From Butyrivibrio sp. (GTDB lineage Bacteria > Bacillota > Clostridia > Lachnospirales > Lachnospiraceae): a stretch of DNA of 37,299 nucleotides. Shown in pieces: positions 24,356-33,016 of the stretch. The stretch spans positions 1-37,299 of the forward strand of contig JAILPB010000015.1 of assembly GCA_024690485.1 (NCBI GenBank), read 5' to 3'. The notes under the pieces were generated by a model. That model searched no databases and was not told where the DNA came from. It saw nothing but the letters and a program-made list of their open reading frames with translations. Every line of letters starts with the position of its first letter. The first letter of the stretch is position 1. The position numbers were made by a program, and so were the translations under genes.

Positions 24356-25732
24356 ATGAGCATAAAACACGAAGCTAATATTTATTCAGATTGTACACCG
24401 GAACTTGAAAGTCTTGCTGGGGTTGTAGAAAAAGCCGATCAGATCAATCCTGACCTTTTTACAAAATATGATGTAAAAAGAGGATTGCGTGACGTTAATG
24501 GTAAGGGTGTCCTTACGGGACTTACCAATATTTCTACTATAAATGCGAAGAAAATAATTGGTGGAATAGAGACTCCCATGGATGGTGAGCTCTACTACAG
24601 AGGAATCAATGTAAAGGATATTGTACATGGTACGGCAAGCACCTCTAAGTTTGGATTTGAGGAGGCTGCGTATCTTCTTCTCTTTGGAAAACTTCCAAAT
24701 GATGAGGAACTTAAGGGATTTTGCGAACTCCTTGGTTTTTACAGATCGCTTCCCACAGGATTTGTAAGAGATATTATCATGAAGGCTCCAAGCCGCGATA
24801 TGATGAACACTCTTTCAAGAAGTGTCCTTACTTTGTATTCCTATGATGATTATGCAGATGATGTATCAATGCCAAATGTCCTTAGGCAGAGTCTTCAGAT
24901 GATAAGTCTGTTTCCGCTTCTTGCTATATACGGATATCAGGCATATAACCATTATCACGAGGGTAAGAGTCTTTTTATTCACCCTCCCAAGGCAGAGCTG
25001 TCTACGGCAGAGCATATTCTTTATCTGCTTCGTCCTGACAGCAAGTACACAGAGCTTGAGGCGAGACTTCTTGATATCTGCCTTATTTTGCATATGGAGC
25101 ACGGCGGTGGTAATAACTCATCATTTACTACCCACGTTGTCAGCTCTTCCATGACTGATACTTATTCAGTTATAGCTGCAGCTATCGGATCTCTTAAGGG
25201 TCCTCGTCATGGTGGTGCCAACATTAAGGTGATCCATATGTTTGACCAGATGGAGCAGGAGCTTAAGGACTGGTCCGATGAAGAAGAGGTTAAGGAATAC
25301 TTAAAGAAGCTTCTTCACAAGGAGGCCTTTGACAAAGCAGGTCTTATCTATGGGGTAGGCCATGCTATTTACTCAAAGTCAGATCCGAGAGCTGTACTTC
25401 TTAAGGAATATACAATACAGCTTGCAAAAGAAAAGGGCATGGACAAAGAGCTTGCCCTCTACGAAATGGTTGAGAGACTTGCACCTGAAGTTATCAGCGC
25501 AGAGCGCAAGATGTATAAGGGTGTCAGCATAAACGTGGACTTCTATTCAGGCTTTGTTTACAAGATGCTTGAGCTTCCGGAAGAACTCTTTACACCTATG
25601 TTTGCCATTGCGCGTATAGTTGGATGGAGTGCTCACAGAATGGAAGAACTTGCAAACAACAGCAAGATCATTCGTCCTGCATATATGGCAGTGAGCGATT
25701 ATAAGGACTATGTTCCTATGGAAGAGAGATAA
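24356..25732 (+). CDS. gltA: Citrate synthase
   Basis: The enzyme makes citrate from acetyl-CoA and oxaloacetate, probably to supply 2-oxoglutarate and glutamate in an anaerobe with an incomplete cycle. The 458-residue protein has the catalytic triad of the family: H285 in GPRHGGAN, H336 in GVGHAIYSKSDPRA and D395 in INVDFYSGFVYKML. EHGGGNNSSF (H249) corresponds to the oxaloacetate-binding region. It has an extra N-terminal part of about 60 residues compared with short bacterial types. AGGAAAGGGG precedes the start. It lies 29 bases after thrC and 49 before the aminopeptidase gene, all on the same strand. A 2-methylcitrate synthase activity cannot be excluded. Confidence 0.93.
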   Translation: MSIKHEANIYSDCTPELESLAGVVEKADQINPDLFTKYDVKRGLRDVNGKGVLTGLTNISTINAKKIIGGIETPMDGELYYRGINVKDIVHGTASTSKFGFEEAAYLLLFGKLPNDEELKGFCELLGFYRSLPTGFVRDIIMKAPSRDMMNTLSRSVLTLYSYDDYADDVSMPNVLRQSLQMISLFPLLAIYGYQAYNHYHEGKSLFIHPPKAELSTAEHILYLLRPDSKYTELEARLLDICLILHMEHGGGNNSSFTTHVVSSSMTDTYSVIAAAIGSLKGPRHGGANIKVIHMFDQMEQELKDWSDEEEVKEYLKKLLHKEAFDKAGLIYGVGHAIYSKSDPRAVLLKEYTIQLAKEKGMDKELALYEMVERLAPEVISAERKMYKGVSINVDFYSGFVYKMLELPEELFTPMFAIARIVGWSAHRMEELANNSKIIRPAYMAVSDYKDYVPMEER

Positions 25733-25781
25733 AAAAAGCAGAGCGTTTTGGTAATTTGCGCTGCTTAGGAGGATATATTAA

Positions 25782-27599
25782 ATGAATAAAGTTATTTGTG
25801 ACAGATTAGCTGCACTTAGAGCAAAAATGGCAGCAAATGGCATTGATTACTATCTTATGCCTACATCTGATTATCACAATTCAGAGTACGCAGCAGATTT
25901 CTTCAAGGTAAGAGAGTTCTTCTGCGGATTCACAGGTTCAAACGGAACCTTGGTTGTATCAAAGGACTGGGCAGGAATGTGGACAGATGGCCGCTATTTC
26001 ATCCAGGCTGAGAGAGAAATGGAAGGAACCGGAGTAACTCTCTTTAAGATGGGAGAGGAAGGCGTTCCTACAATTTCTGAGTATTTAGAGAAAAACATGG
26101 AAACAGGTGAAGTCCTTGGCTTTGACGGCAAGGTAGTTCCTGCTGCAGAGGGTCTTTCCTATGAGAAAAAGCTCTCTAAAAAGAAGATCAAGATCAGATA
26201 TGACAAGGATCTTGCCATGGAAGTATGGACAGACAGACCGGCACTTCCCTGCAATCCCATCTATGTTCTTTCAGATGAACTTTGCGGAAAGAGCTTTGAA
26301 GAAAAGCTCAGCGACGTAAGAAAAGTAATGGATGAGAACAACGCAAGCGCATATCTTCTTTGCAAGCTTGATGATATCTGCTGGCTTACAAACCTTAGAG
26401 GAAATGACGTTGAGTGTAATCCTGTTATCCTCAGCTACTTATTTGTTACAAAGAAGAACGTTGTTTTATTTGTACAGATAGAAGAGCTTAACGATGAAGT
26501 AAGAAAATATCTTGAAGCCAAGAACATTGAAATAATGCCTTATAACCGCATCATTTCATGGCTTGATGAGTATGAGTACGAAGGAATAACTCTCTATGAC
26601 GAGAGAAACGTAAGCTATCAGGTTTACAGAACTGTTGCTGACAATGCAAAGAATGTAGGAGCTACAGTTAAGAACATCCTTGATCCTACAGAAATGCTCA
26701 AGGCTTGCAAGAATGAAGTCGAGCTTAAGAACATAAGAGAAGTATATATCAAGGATTCAGCTGTACTTACCAAGTTCATTTACTGGGTTAAGCAGGCAGC
26801 AGGCAAGGAAGATTTAAACGAGTATACAGCAGCTATGCATCTTGATGCCATGAGAGCTGAGCTTCCCGGATTTATTGAGCTTTCATTCCCTACAATCAGT
26901 GCCTACAAGGATAATGCAGCTATGATGCATTACGAGGCTACAGAAGAAGCAAATGCAAAGATTAAGCCGGAGGGCTTCTTACTTGTAGATTCAGGCGCAA
27001 CCTACATGGGTGGAACAACTGATGTCACAAGAACAATTGTCCTTGGACCTCTTACTGATGAAGAGAAAAAGCACTACACACTTACTACAGTCGGTATGCT
27101 TCAGCTTGCAAATGCCAAGTTCCTTGAGGGGTGCTGTGGTAAGAATGTAGATATCCTTGCAAGAATTCCGCTTTGGAATATCGGTATCGACTACAAGTGC
27201 GGAACAGGACATGGTATAGGCTATATGCTTAACGTTCATGAGGGTCCTCACAGCATCAGATGGAGATCCCGTTCTGTAGAGGATGAAGCTCCTCTTAAGG
27301 AAGGCATGATCGTATCAGATGAGCCCGGCGTTTACATTGAAGGAAAGCACGGTATCAGAATAGAGAACATAATCGAAGTAGTTAAGGAGTTTAAGAACAG
27401 CGACGGACAGTTCCTTGGTTTTAGACACCTTACTTATGTTCCCCTTGATCTTGATGCTATCGATACAAAGTATCTTCAGCCAAAGGATATCGAAGCTATC
27501 AACGAATACCACAAGGCAGTTTATGAGAAAATCGAGCCCTTGATCGAGGAAAGCGAGATAAAAGCTTGGCTTAAGGAGGCTACTAGACCGATACAGTAG
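25782..27599 (+). CDS. pepP: Xaa-Pro aminopeptidase, M24B family (long form)
   Basis: The enzyme releases the N-terminal residue from peptides with proline in position two. The 605-residue length and three-domain layout (two creatinase-like N-terminal domains to about 310, then the pita-bread catalytic domain, then a C-terminal extension) match the long cytosolic aminopeptidase P type. The five metal ligands are all present: D403 and D414 (VDSGATYMGGTTDVTRT), H477 (GTGHGIGY), E514 (DEPGVY) and E528 (RIEN). There is no signal peptide. TAGGAGGA precedes the start. The gene is followed by the promoter of a non-coding RNA, so its own transcript end is not defined. The gene symbol is by function; the long form is an XPNPEP1-like type. 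Confidence 0.93.
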   Translation: MNKVICDRLAALRAKMAANGIDYYLMPTSDYHNSEYAADFFKVREFFCGFTGSNGTLVVSKDWAGMWTDGRYFIQAEREMEGTGVTLFKMGEEGVPTISEYLEKNMETGEVLGFDGKVVPAAEGLSYEKKLSKKKIKIRYDKDLAMEVWTDRPALPCNPIYVLSDELCGKSFEEKLSDVRKVMDENNASAYLLCKLDDICWLTNLRGNDVECNPVILSYLFVTKKNVVLFVQIEELNDEVRKYLEAKNIEIMPYNRIISWLDEYEYEGITLYDERNVSYQVYRTVADNAKNVGATVKNILDPTEMLKACKNEVELKNIREVYIKDSAVLTKFIYWVKQAAGKEDLNEYTAAMHLDAMRAELPGFIELSFPTISAYKDNAAMMHYEATEEANAKIKPEGFLLVDSGATYMGGTTDVTRTIVLGPLTDEEKKHYTLTTVGMLQLANAKFLEGCCGKNVDILARIPLWNIGIDYKCGTGHGIGYMLNVHEGPHSIRWRSRSVEDEAPLKEGMIVSDEPGVYIEGKHGIRIENIIEVVKEFKNSDGQFLGFRHLTYVPLDLDAIDTKYLQPKDIEAINEYHKAVYEKIEPLIEESEIKAWLKEATRPIQ

Positions 27600-27654
27600 A
27601 GTATCACTGGAGTTTCCTTAATAAAACCTTAATAAACATTTATGACAAAATTGC

Positions 27655-27682
27655 TTGAAATGCTGTGTTTATGATTTATAAT
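27655..27682 (+). promoter_or_regulatory. Strong sigma-A promoter of the 6S-like RNA
   Basis: TTGAAA (27655-27660) and a perfect TATAAT (27677-27682) are separated by 16 bases. The predicted transcription start is near 27689. Confidence 0.7.
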
Positions 27683-27688
27683 GAAATC

Positions 27689-27966
27689 AAAGAACTGCAG
27701 AAGCAGTTTTATCGGTTAAATGTCCGACCTGGAATGTGCGACAACTCCGGTGTAATTTGAACCTACATTTACTTTAAACGGGACACCTATATTGCCACTC
27801 AAATGTCACGCCTTCGGCCCTGCACATGTGCAGACCAGCTATGGGAGAGGAAGACAGCTGTGATGGTCGCGGTAACCCACCTGGCGTATGCTAGGAGTCA
27901 AATAACCGGAACCGGCATCCCGGGACAAAACATTAGAACAGCCTTATTTTTGAGGCTGTTTTTTGT
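27689..27966 (+). ncRNA. ssrS: Non-coding RNA, probably 6S RNA
   Basis: A region of 483 bases without a credible gene holds a strong promoter, about 250 bases of GC-richer, highly paired sequence and an intrinsic terminator. Long-range pairings can be drawn: CGGTT near 27713 with AACCG near 27904, ACTCC with GGAGT, and ACGCC (27811) with GGCGT (27884), which closes a long hairpin with a central open region. Inside lie GGTGT/ACACC and a 14-base palindrome at 27821-27834. Segments such as TTTGAACCTACAT and AACCCACCTGGCGTAT look, from memory, like clostridial 6S RNA, the global inhibitor of sigma-A RNA polymerase. SRP, RNase P and tmRNA signatures are absent. It may instead be a leader of the EAL-HDOD gene. 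Confidence 0.6.
27937..27966 (+). terminator. Terminator of the 6S-like RNA
   Basis: AACAGCCT (27937-27944) pairs with AGGCTGTT (27953-27960), followed by a run of T. Confidence 0.88.
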
Positions 27967-28082
27967 TTGCAAAAACTCATTTGGTTATGGAAAGTTTATT
28001 TGTTTATGCTTTTTTAGAATGATATAATGAATTTACAGATAAAAAAGTTCGAAATTCGGAAAATGTTCGAAAGGAGAATGTA

Positions 28083-29312
28083 ATGCTTGCATCACTGATT
28101 CCGTTGTTTGATGACGACATGAAGGTATGTGCATATTCTGTATTTGCTCAAAGAGAGAATCATCTCATGCATCCTCACCTTATGGGAACAGGATTCCTTG
28201 ATAATGTTGTGAATATCGTGGGTCTTGATATTGTTGATAGTATCGGTACAAACGTTTTATCAGGGGATAAGGAAGTATTTGTTGAAATAAATAATATTTC
28301 CATTTTTGCAAATATAGAGGATCAGTGTAATGCGCCTAAATCCAGAATAGTTCTTTTGCTGGATAACTCAGTTCTTCCTGAGGAGCCTTATCTTGCAAGG
28401 CTTTGGGATCTTAGAGGACAGGGATATAAGATTGCCATAAGAAAACTTTCTGGCAACCAGTTTGACAGTTACAGACCTATTCTTGGTATGTGTGATTATA
28501 TCCTTCTTGATCATCGCAAGATCAATATCAGAAGTGCCAGATTGTATTTCAAGAAAGCATTTCCGGATATCAAGATGTGCGCTGTAGGCGTTGACACCTT
28601 AGATGATTACGAGAGGCTTACATCCGATGGTTCCTATGACCTCTATGAGGGTGCATTCTTCAGAGTTCCCGTTGAGGATTCTGAGAGAACAGTATCACCT
28701 CTTAAGATTACATACATAGAGCTGTTAAATGTAGTTAATAATCCTGATTTTGATCTTCAGGATGCGGCTGATGTCATCGGAAAGGATGCAGCGCTTGTTA
28801 TTTCCATGTTGGAGATGGTTAATCACATGAGTATTAATTCTGAGATTACATCTGTCAGACATGCAGCTGCAATGCTTGGACAAAAAGAACTTAAAAAATG
28901 GATAAATACAGCGGTTACCAAGGAGCTGTGTGCAGATAAGCCCAGCGAGATAACCAGAATCTCTATGGTAAGAGCAAAATTTGCAGAGAATCTGGCTGAT
29001 GTTTACGACATGAAGAATCTCTCTTCAGAGCTTTTCCTTATGGGACTTTTCTCACTCCTTGATATCATGATCGATCAGACAATGGAGCAGTCCTTAAAGC
29101 TTGTTCATGTAAGTAAAAAGATTGAGGATGCGCTTCTTAATAACACAGGTGAGCTGTGGCCGGTACTGGATTTTATATTCAACTATGAAAACGCTTCCTG
29201 GCAGGAAGTATCAAGACTTATGATCCTTAACAACATAGATATGGATAAAGTTTATGATGCGTATACCGGAGCACTTCGCTGGTACAGAGACCTGATTGAT
29301 CCGATTCAATAA
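28083..29312 (+). CDS. EAL-HDOD (YuxH-type) signalling protein
   Basis: The 409-residue protein has an N-terminal EAL-like domain (about 1-205) and a C-terminal HDOD domain (about 205-400). The EAL part lacks the catalytic ExLxR motif and most metal-binding acids, so it is unlikely to hydrolyse c-di-GMP; it may bind nucleotide or protein. The HDOD part has the typical start LLNVVNNPDFDLQDAADVIGKDAALVISMLEMVN and FLMGLFSLLDIMI. Proteins of this pair are known regulators in motility and adhesion, but the mechanism differs between species. AAAGGAG lies nine bases before the ATG. A terminator follows, and the 6S-like RNA terminator precedes, so the gene is monocistronic. Confidence 0.88.
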   Translation: MLASLIPLFDDDMKVCAYSVFAQRENHLMHPHLMGTGFLDNVVNIVGLDIVDSIGTNVLSGDKEVFVEINNISIFANIEDQCNAPKSRIVLLLDNSVLPEEPYLARLWDLRGQGYKIAIRKLSGNQFDSYRPILGMCDYILLDHRKINIRSARLYFKKAFPDIKMCAVGVDTLDDYERLTSDGSYDLYEGAFFRVPVEDSERTVSPLKITYIELLNVVNNPDFDLQDAADVIGKDAALVISMLEMVNHMSINSEITSVRHAAAMLGQKELKKWINTAVTKELCADKPSEITRISMVRAKFAENLADVYDMKNLSSELFLMGLFSLLDIMIDQTMEQSLKLVHVSKKIEDALLNNTGELWPVLDFIFNYENASWQEVSRLMILNNIDMDKVYDAYTGALRWYRDLIDPIQ

Positions 29313-29334
29313 AACAGATTTGACCCGATTCTAC

Positions 29335-29360
29335 AGCCGCTCCTAAGGGGGCGGCTTTTA
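29335..29360 (+). terminator. Terminator after the EAL-HDOD gene
   Basis: AGCCGC (29335-29340) pairs with GCGGCT (29351-29356), with extra CC/GG pairs inside, followed by TTTATTATTT. Confidence 0.85.
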
Positions 29361-29458
29361 TTATTTCAATCTTTGACTTTAGCGTAGTAAAGAGTTGAAA
29401 GCAGATGGATGATATTATATAATAACTCCAATTGTAAAAATTTGAGGAGATGCACGCT

Positions 29459-30787
29459 ATGAAGAAATATCTGGAGATGACAAAAGCAGAGCTTGAGAAG
29501 GAATTAGTAGAGCTCAAGGCACAGTATAAGAAGTATCAGGGAATGGATCTGACACTTAATATGGCGAGAGGAAAGCCCTGTCACGAACAGCTTGACCTTT
29601 CAATGGGGATGATGGATGCACTTAATTCAGATGCCGACCTTTCCTGCGAAGACGGTACTGACTGCCGTAACTATGGCGTGCTTACAGGTATAGATGAGGC
29701 CAAAGTTTTAATCGGCGCAATGATGGAGAATAAGCCCGAAAATATCATTATTTACGGTAATTCATCTCTGAACGTAATGTATGATACTGTTTCAAGAGCT
29801 TATACTCACGGAATTATGGGAAATACTCCCTGGTGCAAGCTGGATAAGATTAAATTTCTTTGCCCTGTTCCGGGTTATGACAGACATTTTGCGATTACCG
29901 AGTATTTCGGAATAGAGATGATCAACATTGATATGACTCCCGAAGGTCCTGACATGGACCAGGTTGAGAAGCTTGTGGAATCAGATGAAGCAATAAAGGG
30001 TATCTGGTGTGTTCCTAAGTATTCCAATCCCCAGGGATATTCATATTCAGATGAGACAGTAAGACGTTTTGCAAGACTTAAGCCTGCAGCAAAGGACTTC
30101 AGAATTTTCTGGGATAATGCATATGGTATTCACCATCTCTACGATGATGATCAGGATTATCTGATTGAGATCCTTGCAGAGTGTAAGAAGGCAGGAAATC
30201 CTGACCTTGTTTATAAGTTTGCTTCCACTTCCAAGATCACTTTCCCCGGAAGCGGAATCGCTGCCCTTGCTACATCACTTAATAACCTTGATGATATTAC
30301 AACGCAGCTTCAGAACCAGACTATCGGTCATGATAAGGTTAACCAGCTTAGACATGTGCGTTTCTTTGGTGATATCGAAGGAATGAAGGCACATATGAGA
30401 AAGCATGCTGACATCATAAGACCTAAGTTTGATGCAGTTTTAGAGATCCTTGAGAGAGATCTTACTCCCTGCGGAATCGGAGAGTGGACAAAGCCCAAGG
30501 GAGGTTACTTCATTAGCTTTGATGCACCCGAAGGATGTGCTAAGGCTATCGTAGACAGAGCTAAGAAAGCCGGCGTAACTATGACAGGCGCAGGCGCAAC
30601 CTTCCCTTACAAGAAGGATCCCCATGACAGCAACATCAGAATAGCTCCCACATTTCCTTCACTTGGAGAGCTTAGAACAGCCATGGATATCTTTACAGTA
30701 TGTGTAAGACTTGTTTCAGCAACTAAGATTCTTGAAAACATGGAAAACGCACCTGTTAAAGAAGAAAAGAAATCTACAAAGAAATAA
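29459..30787 (+). CDS. Aspartate aminotransferase, type 1C (fold-type I PLP enzyme)
   Basis: The 442-residue protein matches the Asp_aminotransf (PF12897) group of fold-type I PLP enzymes, with the N-terminal MTKAELEKELVELKAQYKKYQG followed by LTLNMARGKP. The internal lysine lies in FASTSKITFPGSG, the PLP-contacting Asp/Tyr in FWDNAYGIHHL and the carboxylate-binding Arg in SNIRIAPTFPS. It should interconvert aspartate and oxaloacetate with glutamate/2-oxoglutarate. ATG 29459 is chosen because GAGGAG lies nine bases upstream; the ATG at 29450 directly abuts that site. The radical SAM gene begins ten bases after the stop, so the two are probably one operon. Confidence 0.88.
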   Translation: MKKYLEMTKAELEKELVELKAQYKKYQGMDLTLNMARGKPCHEQLDLSMGMMDALNSDADLSCEDGTDCRNYGVLTGIDEAKVLIGAMMENKPENIIIYGNSSLNVMYDTVSRAYTHGIMGNTPWCKLDKIKFLCPVPGYDRHFAITEYFGIEMINIDMTPEGPDMDQVEKLVESDEAIKGIWCVPKYSNPQGYSYSDETVRRFARLKPAAKDFRIFWDNAYGIHHLYDDDQDYLIEILAECKKAGNPDLVYKFASTSKITFPGSGIAALATSLNNLDDITTQLQNQTIGHDKVNQLRHVRFFGDIEGMKAHMRKHADIIRPKFDAVLEILERDLTPCGIGEWTKPKGGYFISFDAPEGCAKAIVDRAKKAGVTMTGAGATFPYKKDPHDSNIRIAPTFPSLGELRTAMDIFTVCVRLVSATKILENMENAPVKEEKKSTKK

Positions 30788-30797
30788 AGGACATTTT

Positions 30798-32759
30798 ATG
30801 GCAAAAGGTTTTCCGCCTATTAGCAAAAATGATATGAAAGAGATGGGCATAGACCAGCTTGACTTTGTCTATGTATGTGGTGATGCATATGTGGATCATT
30901 CAAGCTTTGGTGCGGCCATCATTGTAAGAACATTAGAGGCTCACGGTTATAGCGTGGGCCTTATTTGTCAGCCCGATTTTAGGGATGAAAACAGTATAAC
31001 CGTTCTGGGAGAGCCAAGGCTTGGGTTCCTGGTTTCTGCAGGCAACATGGATTCCATGGTAAACCATTACACCGTTGCCAAAAAGAAGAGGAAGACAGAT
31101 GCCTACAGCCCCGGGGGAGTAAGGGGAAAGCGCCCGGATTATGCGGTTATCGTTTATTGCAATCTGATCAGAAAAATATACAAAAACAATCCAATAATAA
31201 TCGGTGGAATCGAAGGAAGTTTAAGAAGACTTGGGCACTACGATTACTGGTCAAATAAGGTCAGAAGATCGATCCTTCTTGATTCCGGTGCAGATATCGT
31301 ATCCTACGGAATGGGAGAAGTGAGCATCGTTGAGATAGCAGATGCGCTATCTTCCGGATTAGATGTAAAGGATATTACCTTTGTAAATGGAACAGTCTAT
31401 AAGACAAGAAATGAAGAAGACATCTATGATGCAGTAAGACTTCCGGATTTTGAGGATATAAAAAGCGATAAGAAGAGCTACGCCGAGAGCTTTAGGATTC
31501 AGTATCAGAACACTGATCCTTTTAATGGAAAAAGACTTTATGAAACCTATGATAAGAGTCTTTTCGTTGTACAAAATCCCCCTGCAAGGCCACTTACCCA
31601 GCAGGAACTTGATGATACCTATGACAGACCTTACATGAGGGCTTGGCATCCAATTTACGATTCTCAGGGAGGTGTTCCAGCCTTCAATGAGATAAAGTAC
31701 TCAATAACTTCAAACAGAGGTTGCTTTGGGGAGTGTAATTTCTGTGCGCTTACATTCCATCAGGGAAGAATAGTACAGTGCAGAAGCCATGAATCGATTA
31801 TTAAAGAGGCAAAGCTTTTTAAGGAAGAAAAAGACTTTAAGGGATATATCCATGATGTGGGAGGTCCCACAGCCCAGTTTAGAGCACCCGCCTGCAAAAA
31901 GCAGATGACAAAGGGCGCTTGCCCAAATAAGAAGTGTCTGCATCCCGAAGTATGTAAAAATATGGATGTGGATCACAAGGATTATATGAAGCTTCTCAAA
32001 AAGCTAAGAGAAATGCCGGGAATCAAAAAGGTATTTGTAAGAAGCGGTATTAGATTTGACTACCTTCTTGCAGACAAGGACCAGAGCTTTTTAAGGGAGC
32101 TTTGTAAGCATCATATAAGCGGACAGCTCCGTGTTGCTCCGGAGCATATATCAGATAACGTCCTTGATAAAATGGGTAAACCCAAGGTCAAGGTATATGA
32201 CAAGTTTATCGAGAAGTTTGATAAGGTGAACAAGGAACTAGGACTTAATCAGTACGCGGTGCCTTATCTTATGTCATCCCATCCAGGAAGTACCTTGAAG
32301 GATGCAATTGCTCTTGCTGAATACTTATGTAAGCACAGGCTGAGCCCCGAGCAGGTTCAGGACTTTTATCCAACGCCGGGAACAGTGTCCACCTGTATGT
32401 ATTACACAGGCATAGACCCTATTTCCATGAAGGAAGTATATGTAGCCAAAGATCCTCATGAAAAGGCTATGCAGAGGGCACTTATTCAGTTTAGAAGACC
32501 TGAGAACTATGACCTTGTAAAGGAAGCTCTGTTAAAGGAGCACAGAGAAGACCTTATAGGATTTGGGAAGGAATGCCTTATTCCTCCGAGAAAGCCTACG
32601 GAAGACAGAGATTTCCACAGGAAAAATACCGGAAATAAGGGTAATAAGACAAATAAAGGTAATACCGGAAATAAAGGCTTTTCAAAGGATAAAAAGAAAA
32701 AACCTGTAAACAAGGGAAAAACCGGACCTAAGCGAAATGGTAAAAAAAATAGAGCTTAA
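30798..32759 (+). CDS. YgiQ-family radical SAM protein with basic C-terminal tail
   Basis: The 653-residue protein has a B12-binding-like N-terminal region (about 1-290, MAKGFPPISKNDMKEMGIDQLDFVYVCGDAYVDH) and a radical SAM core with C309-x3-C313-x2-C316 (GCFGECNFC) for the 4Fe-4S cluster. The segment HHISGQLRVAPEHIS and the C-terminal DUF3362-like part are typical of the YgiQ family, whose reaction is not established. A second Cys cluster (CPNKKCLHPEVC) follows the core. The last 45 residues are a repetitive Lys/Asn/Gly tail with TGNKG repeats, probably unstructured and nucleic-acid-binding. ATG 30798 follows AAAGGA; an in-frame start at 30711 would overlap the aminotransferase gene. Confidence 0.9.
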   Translation: MAKGFPPISKNDMKEMGIDQLDFVYVCGDAYVDHSSFGAAIIVRTLEAHGYSVGLICQPDFRDENSITVLGEPRLGFLVSAGNMDSMVNHYTVAKKKRKTDAYSPGGVRGKRPDYAVIVYCNLIRKIYKNNPIIIGGIEGSLRRLGHYDYWSNKVRRSILLDSGADIVSYGMGEVSIVEIADALSSGLDVKDITFVNGTVYKTRNEEDIYDAVRLPDFEDIKSDKKSYAESFRIQYQNTDPFNGKRLYETYDKSLFVVQNPPARPLTQQELDDTYDRPYMRAWHPIYDSQGGVPAFNEIKYSITSNRGCFGECNFCALTFHQGRIVQCRSHESIIKEAKLFKEEKDFKGYIHDVGGPTAQFRAPACKKQMTKGACPNKKCLHPEVCKNMDVDHKDYMKLLKKLREMPGIKKVFVRSGIRFDYLLADKDQSFLRELCKHHISGQLRVAPEHISDNVLDKMGKPKVKVYDKFIEKFDKVNKELGLNQYAVPYLMSSHPGSTLKDAIALAEYLCKHRLSPEQVQDFYPTPGTVSTCMYYTGIDPISMKEVYVAKDPHEKAMQRALIQFRRPENYDLVKEALLKEHREDLIGFGKECLIPPRKPTEDRDFHRKNTGNKGNKTNKGNTGNKGFSKDKKKKPVNKGKTGPKRNGKKNRA

Positions 32760-32856
32760 ATAGCTCTTTTGGGAGGAGGAGCTGTCAGGTGGGGAACCCG
32801 ACAGCCCTGGTATGAAAAAAGTTTTGTTGGGGGAGTCAGAAGTTATTCACTTCTGA
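32742..32856 (-). ncRNA. Candidate small RNA, copy B of the two-copy family
   Basis: On the minus strand: a perfect 8-bp hairpin TCAGAAGT/ACTTCTGA (32856-32836), unpaired CTCCCCC, the 17-base linker identical to copy A (32810-32826), hairpin GCTGTCGGGT/ACCTGACAGC (32781-32805; one mismatch) with loop TCCCC, unpaired TCCTCCTCCCAAAA, then terminator hairpin AGAGC/GCTCT (32751-32767) with eight T. The length is 115 nt, equal to copy A. Both hairpins have the same position and loop as in copy A with different, compensating base pairs. The terminator overlaps the last codons of the radical SAM gene. A minus-strand promoter may use TAGACA 24 bases upstream, without a clear -10. The rest of the gap to 33016 holds the plus-strand promoter and a small hairpin AATACTT/AAGTATT. 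Confidence 0.6.
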
Positions 32857-32859
32857 TAT

Positions 32860-32868
32860 TGTTATAAT
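32860..32868 (+). promoter_or_regulatory. Extended -10 promoter candidate for the manganese-efflux operon
   Basis: TGTTATAAT fits TG-N-TATAAT. It abuts the end of small RNA candidate B, so the two transcripts would diverge from overlapping promoters. The leader would be about 140 bases. I see no yybP-ykoY manganese riboswitch core in it. Confidence 0.45.
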
Positions 32869-33016
32869 ACAACCTAAATTTGTCTAAAGTATGTACGTTC
32901 CCTTAAAGAAACATAACAACTGTTAGGAAATACTTAAGGAAGTATTATTAAATCATAAACTATCATATTTTTGCGTTTTTGTAAATAGAATATGATTAAA
33001 AAGGAAGGATATTTAT

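Noticed and set aside
27803-28027. Short open frame of 74 codons
   Set aside because: It lies in the 6S-like RNA and runs through its terminator; no ribosome binding site and Cys/Arg-rich composition typical of translated RNA genes.
32760-33016. Manganese riboswitch (yybP-ykoY) before the efflux genes
   Set aside because: A GGGGAGTC occurs, but the paired partner loop and three-way core are not found, and the same region in copy A lies before a serpin gene.
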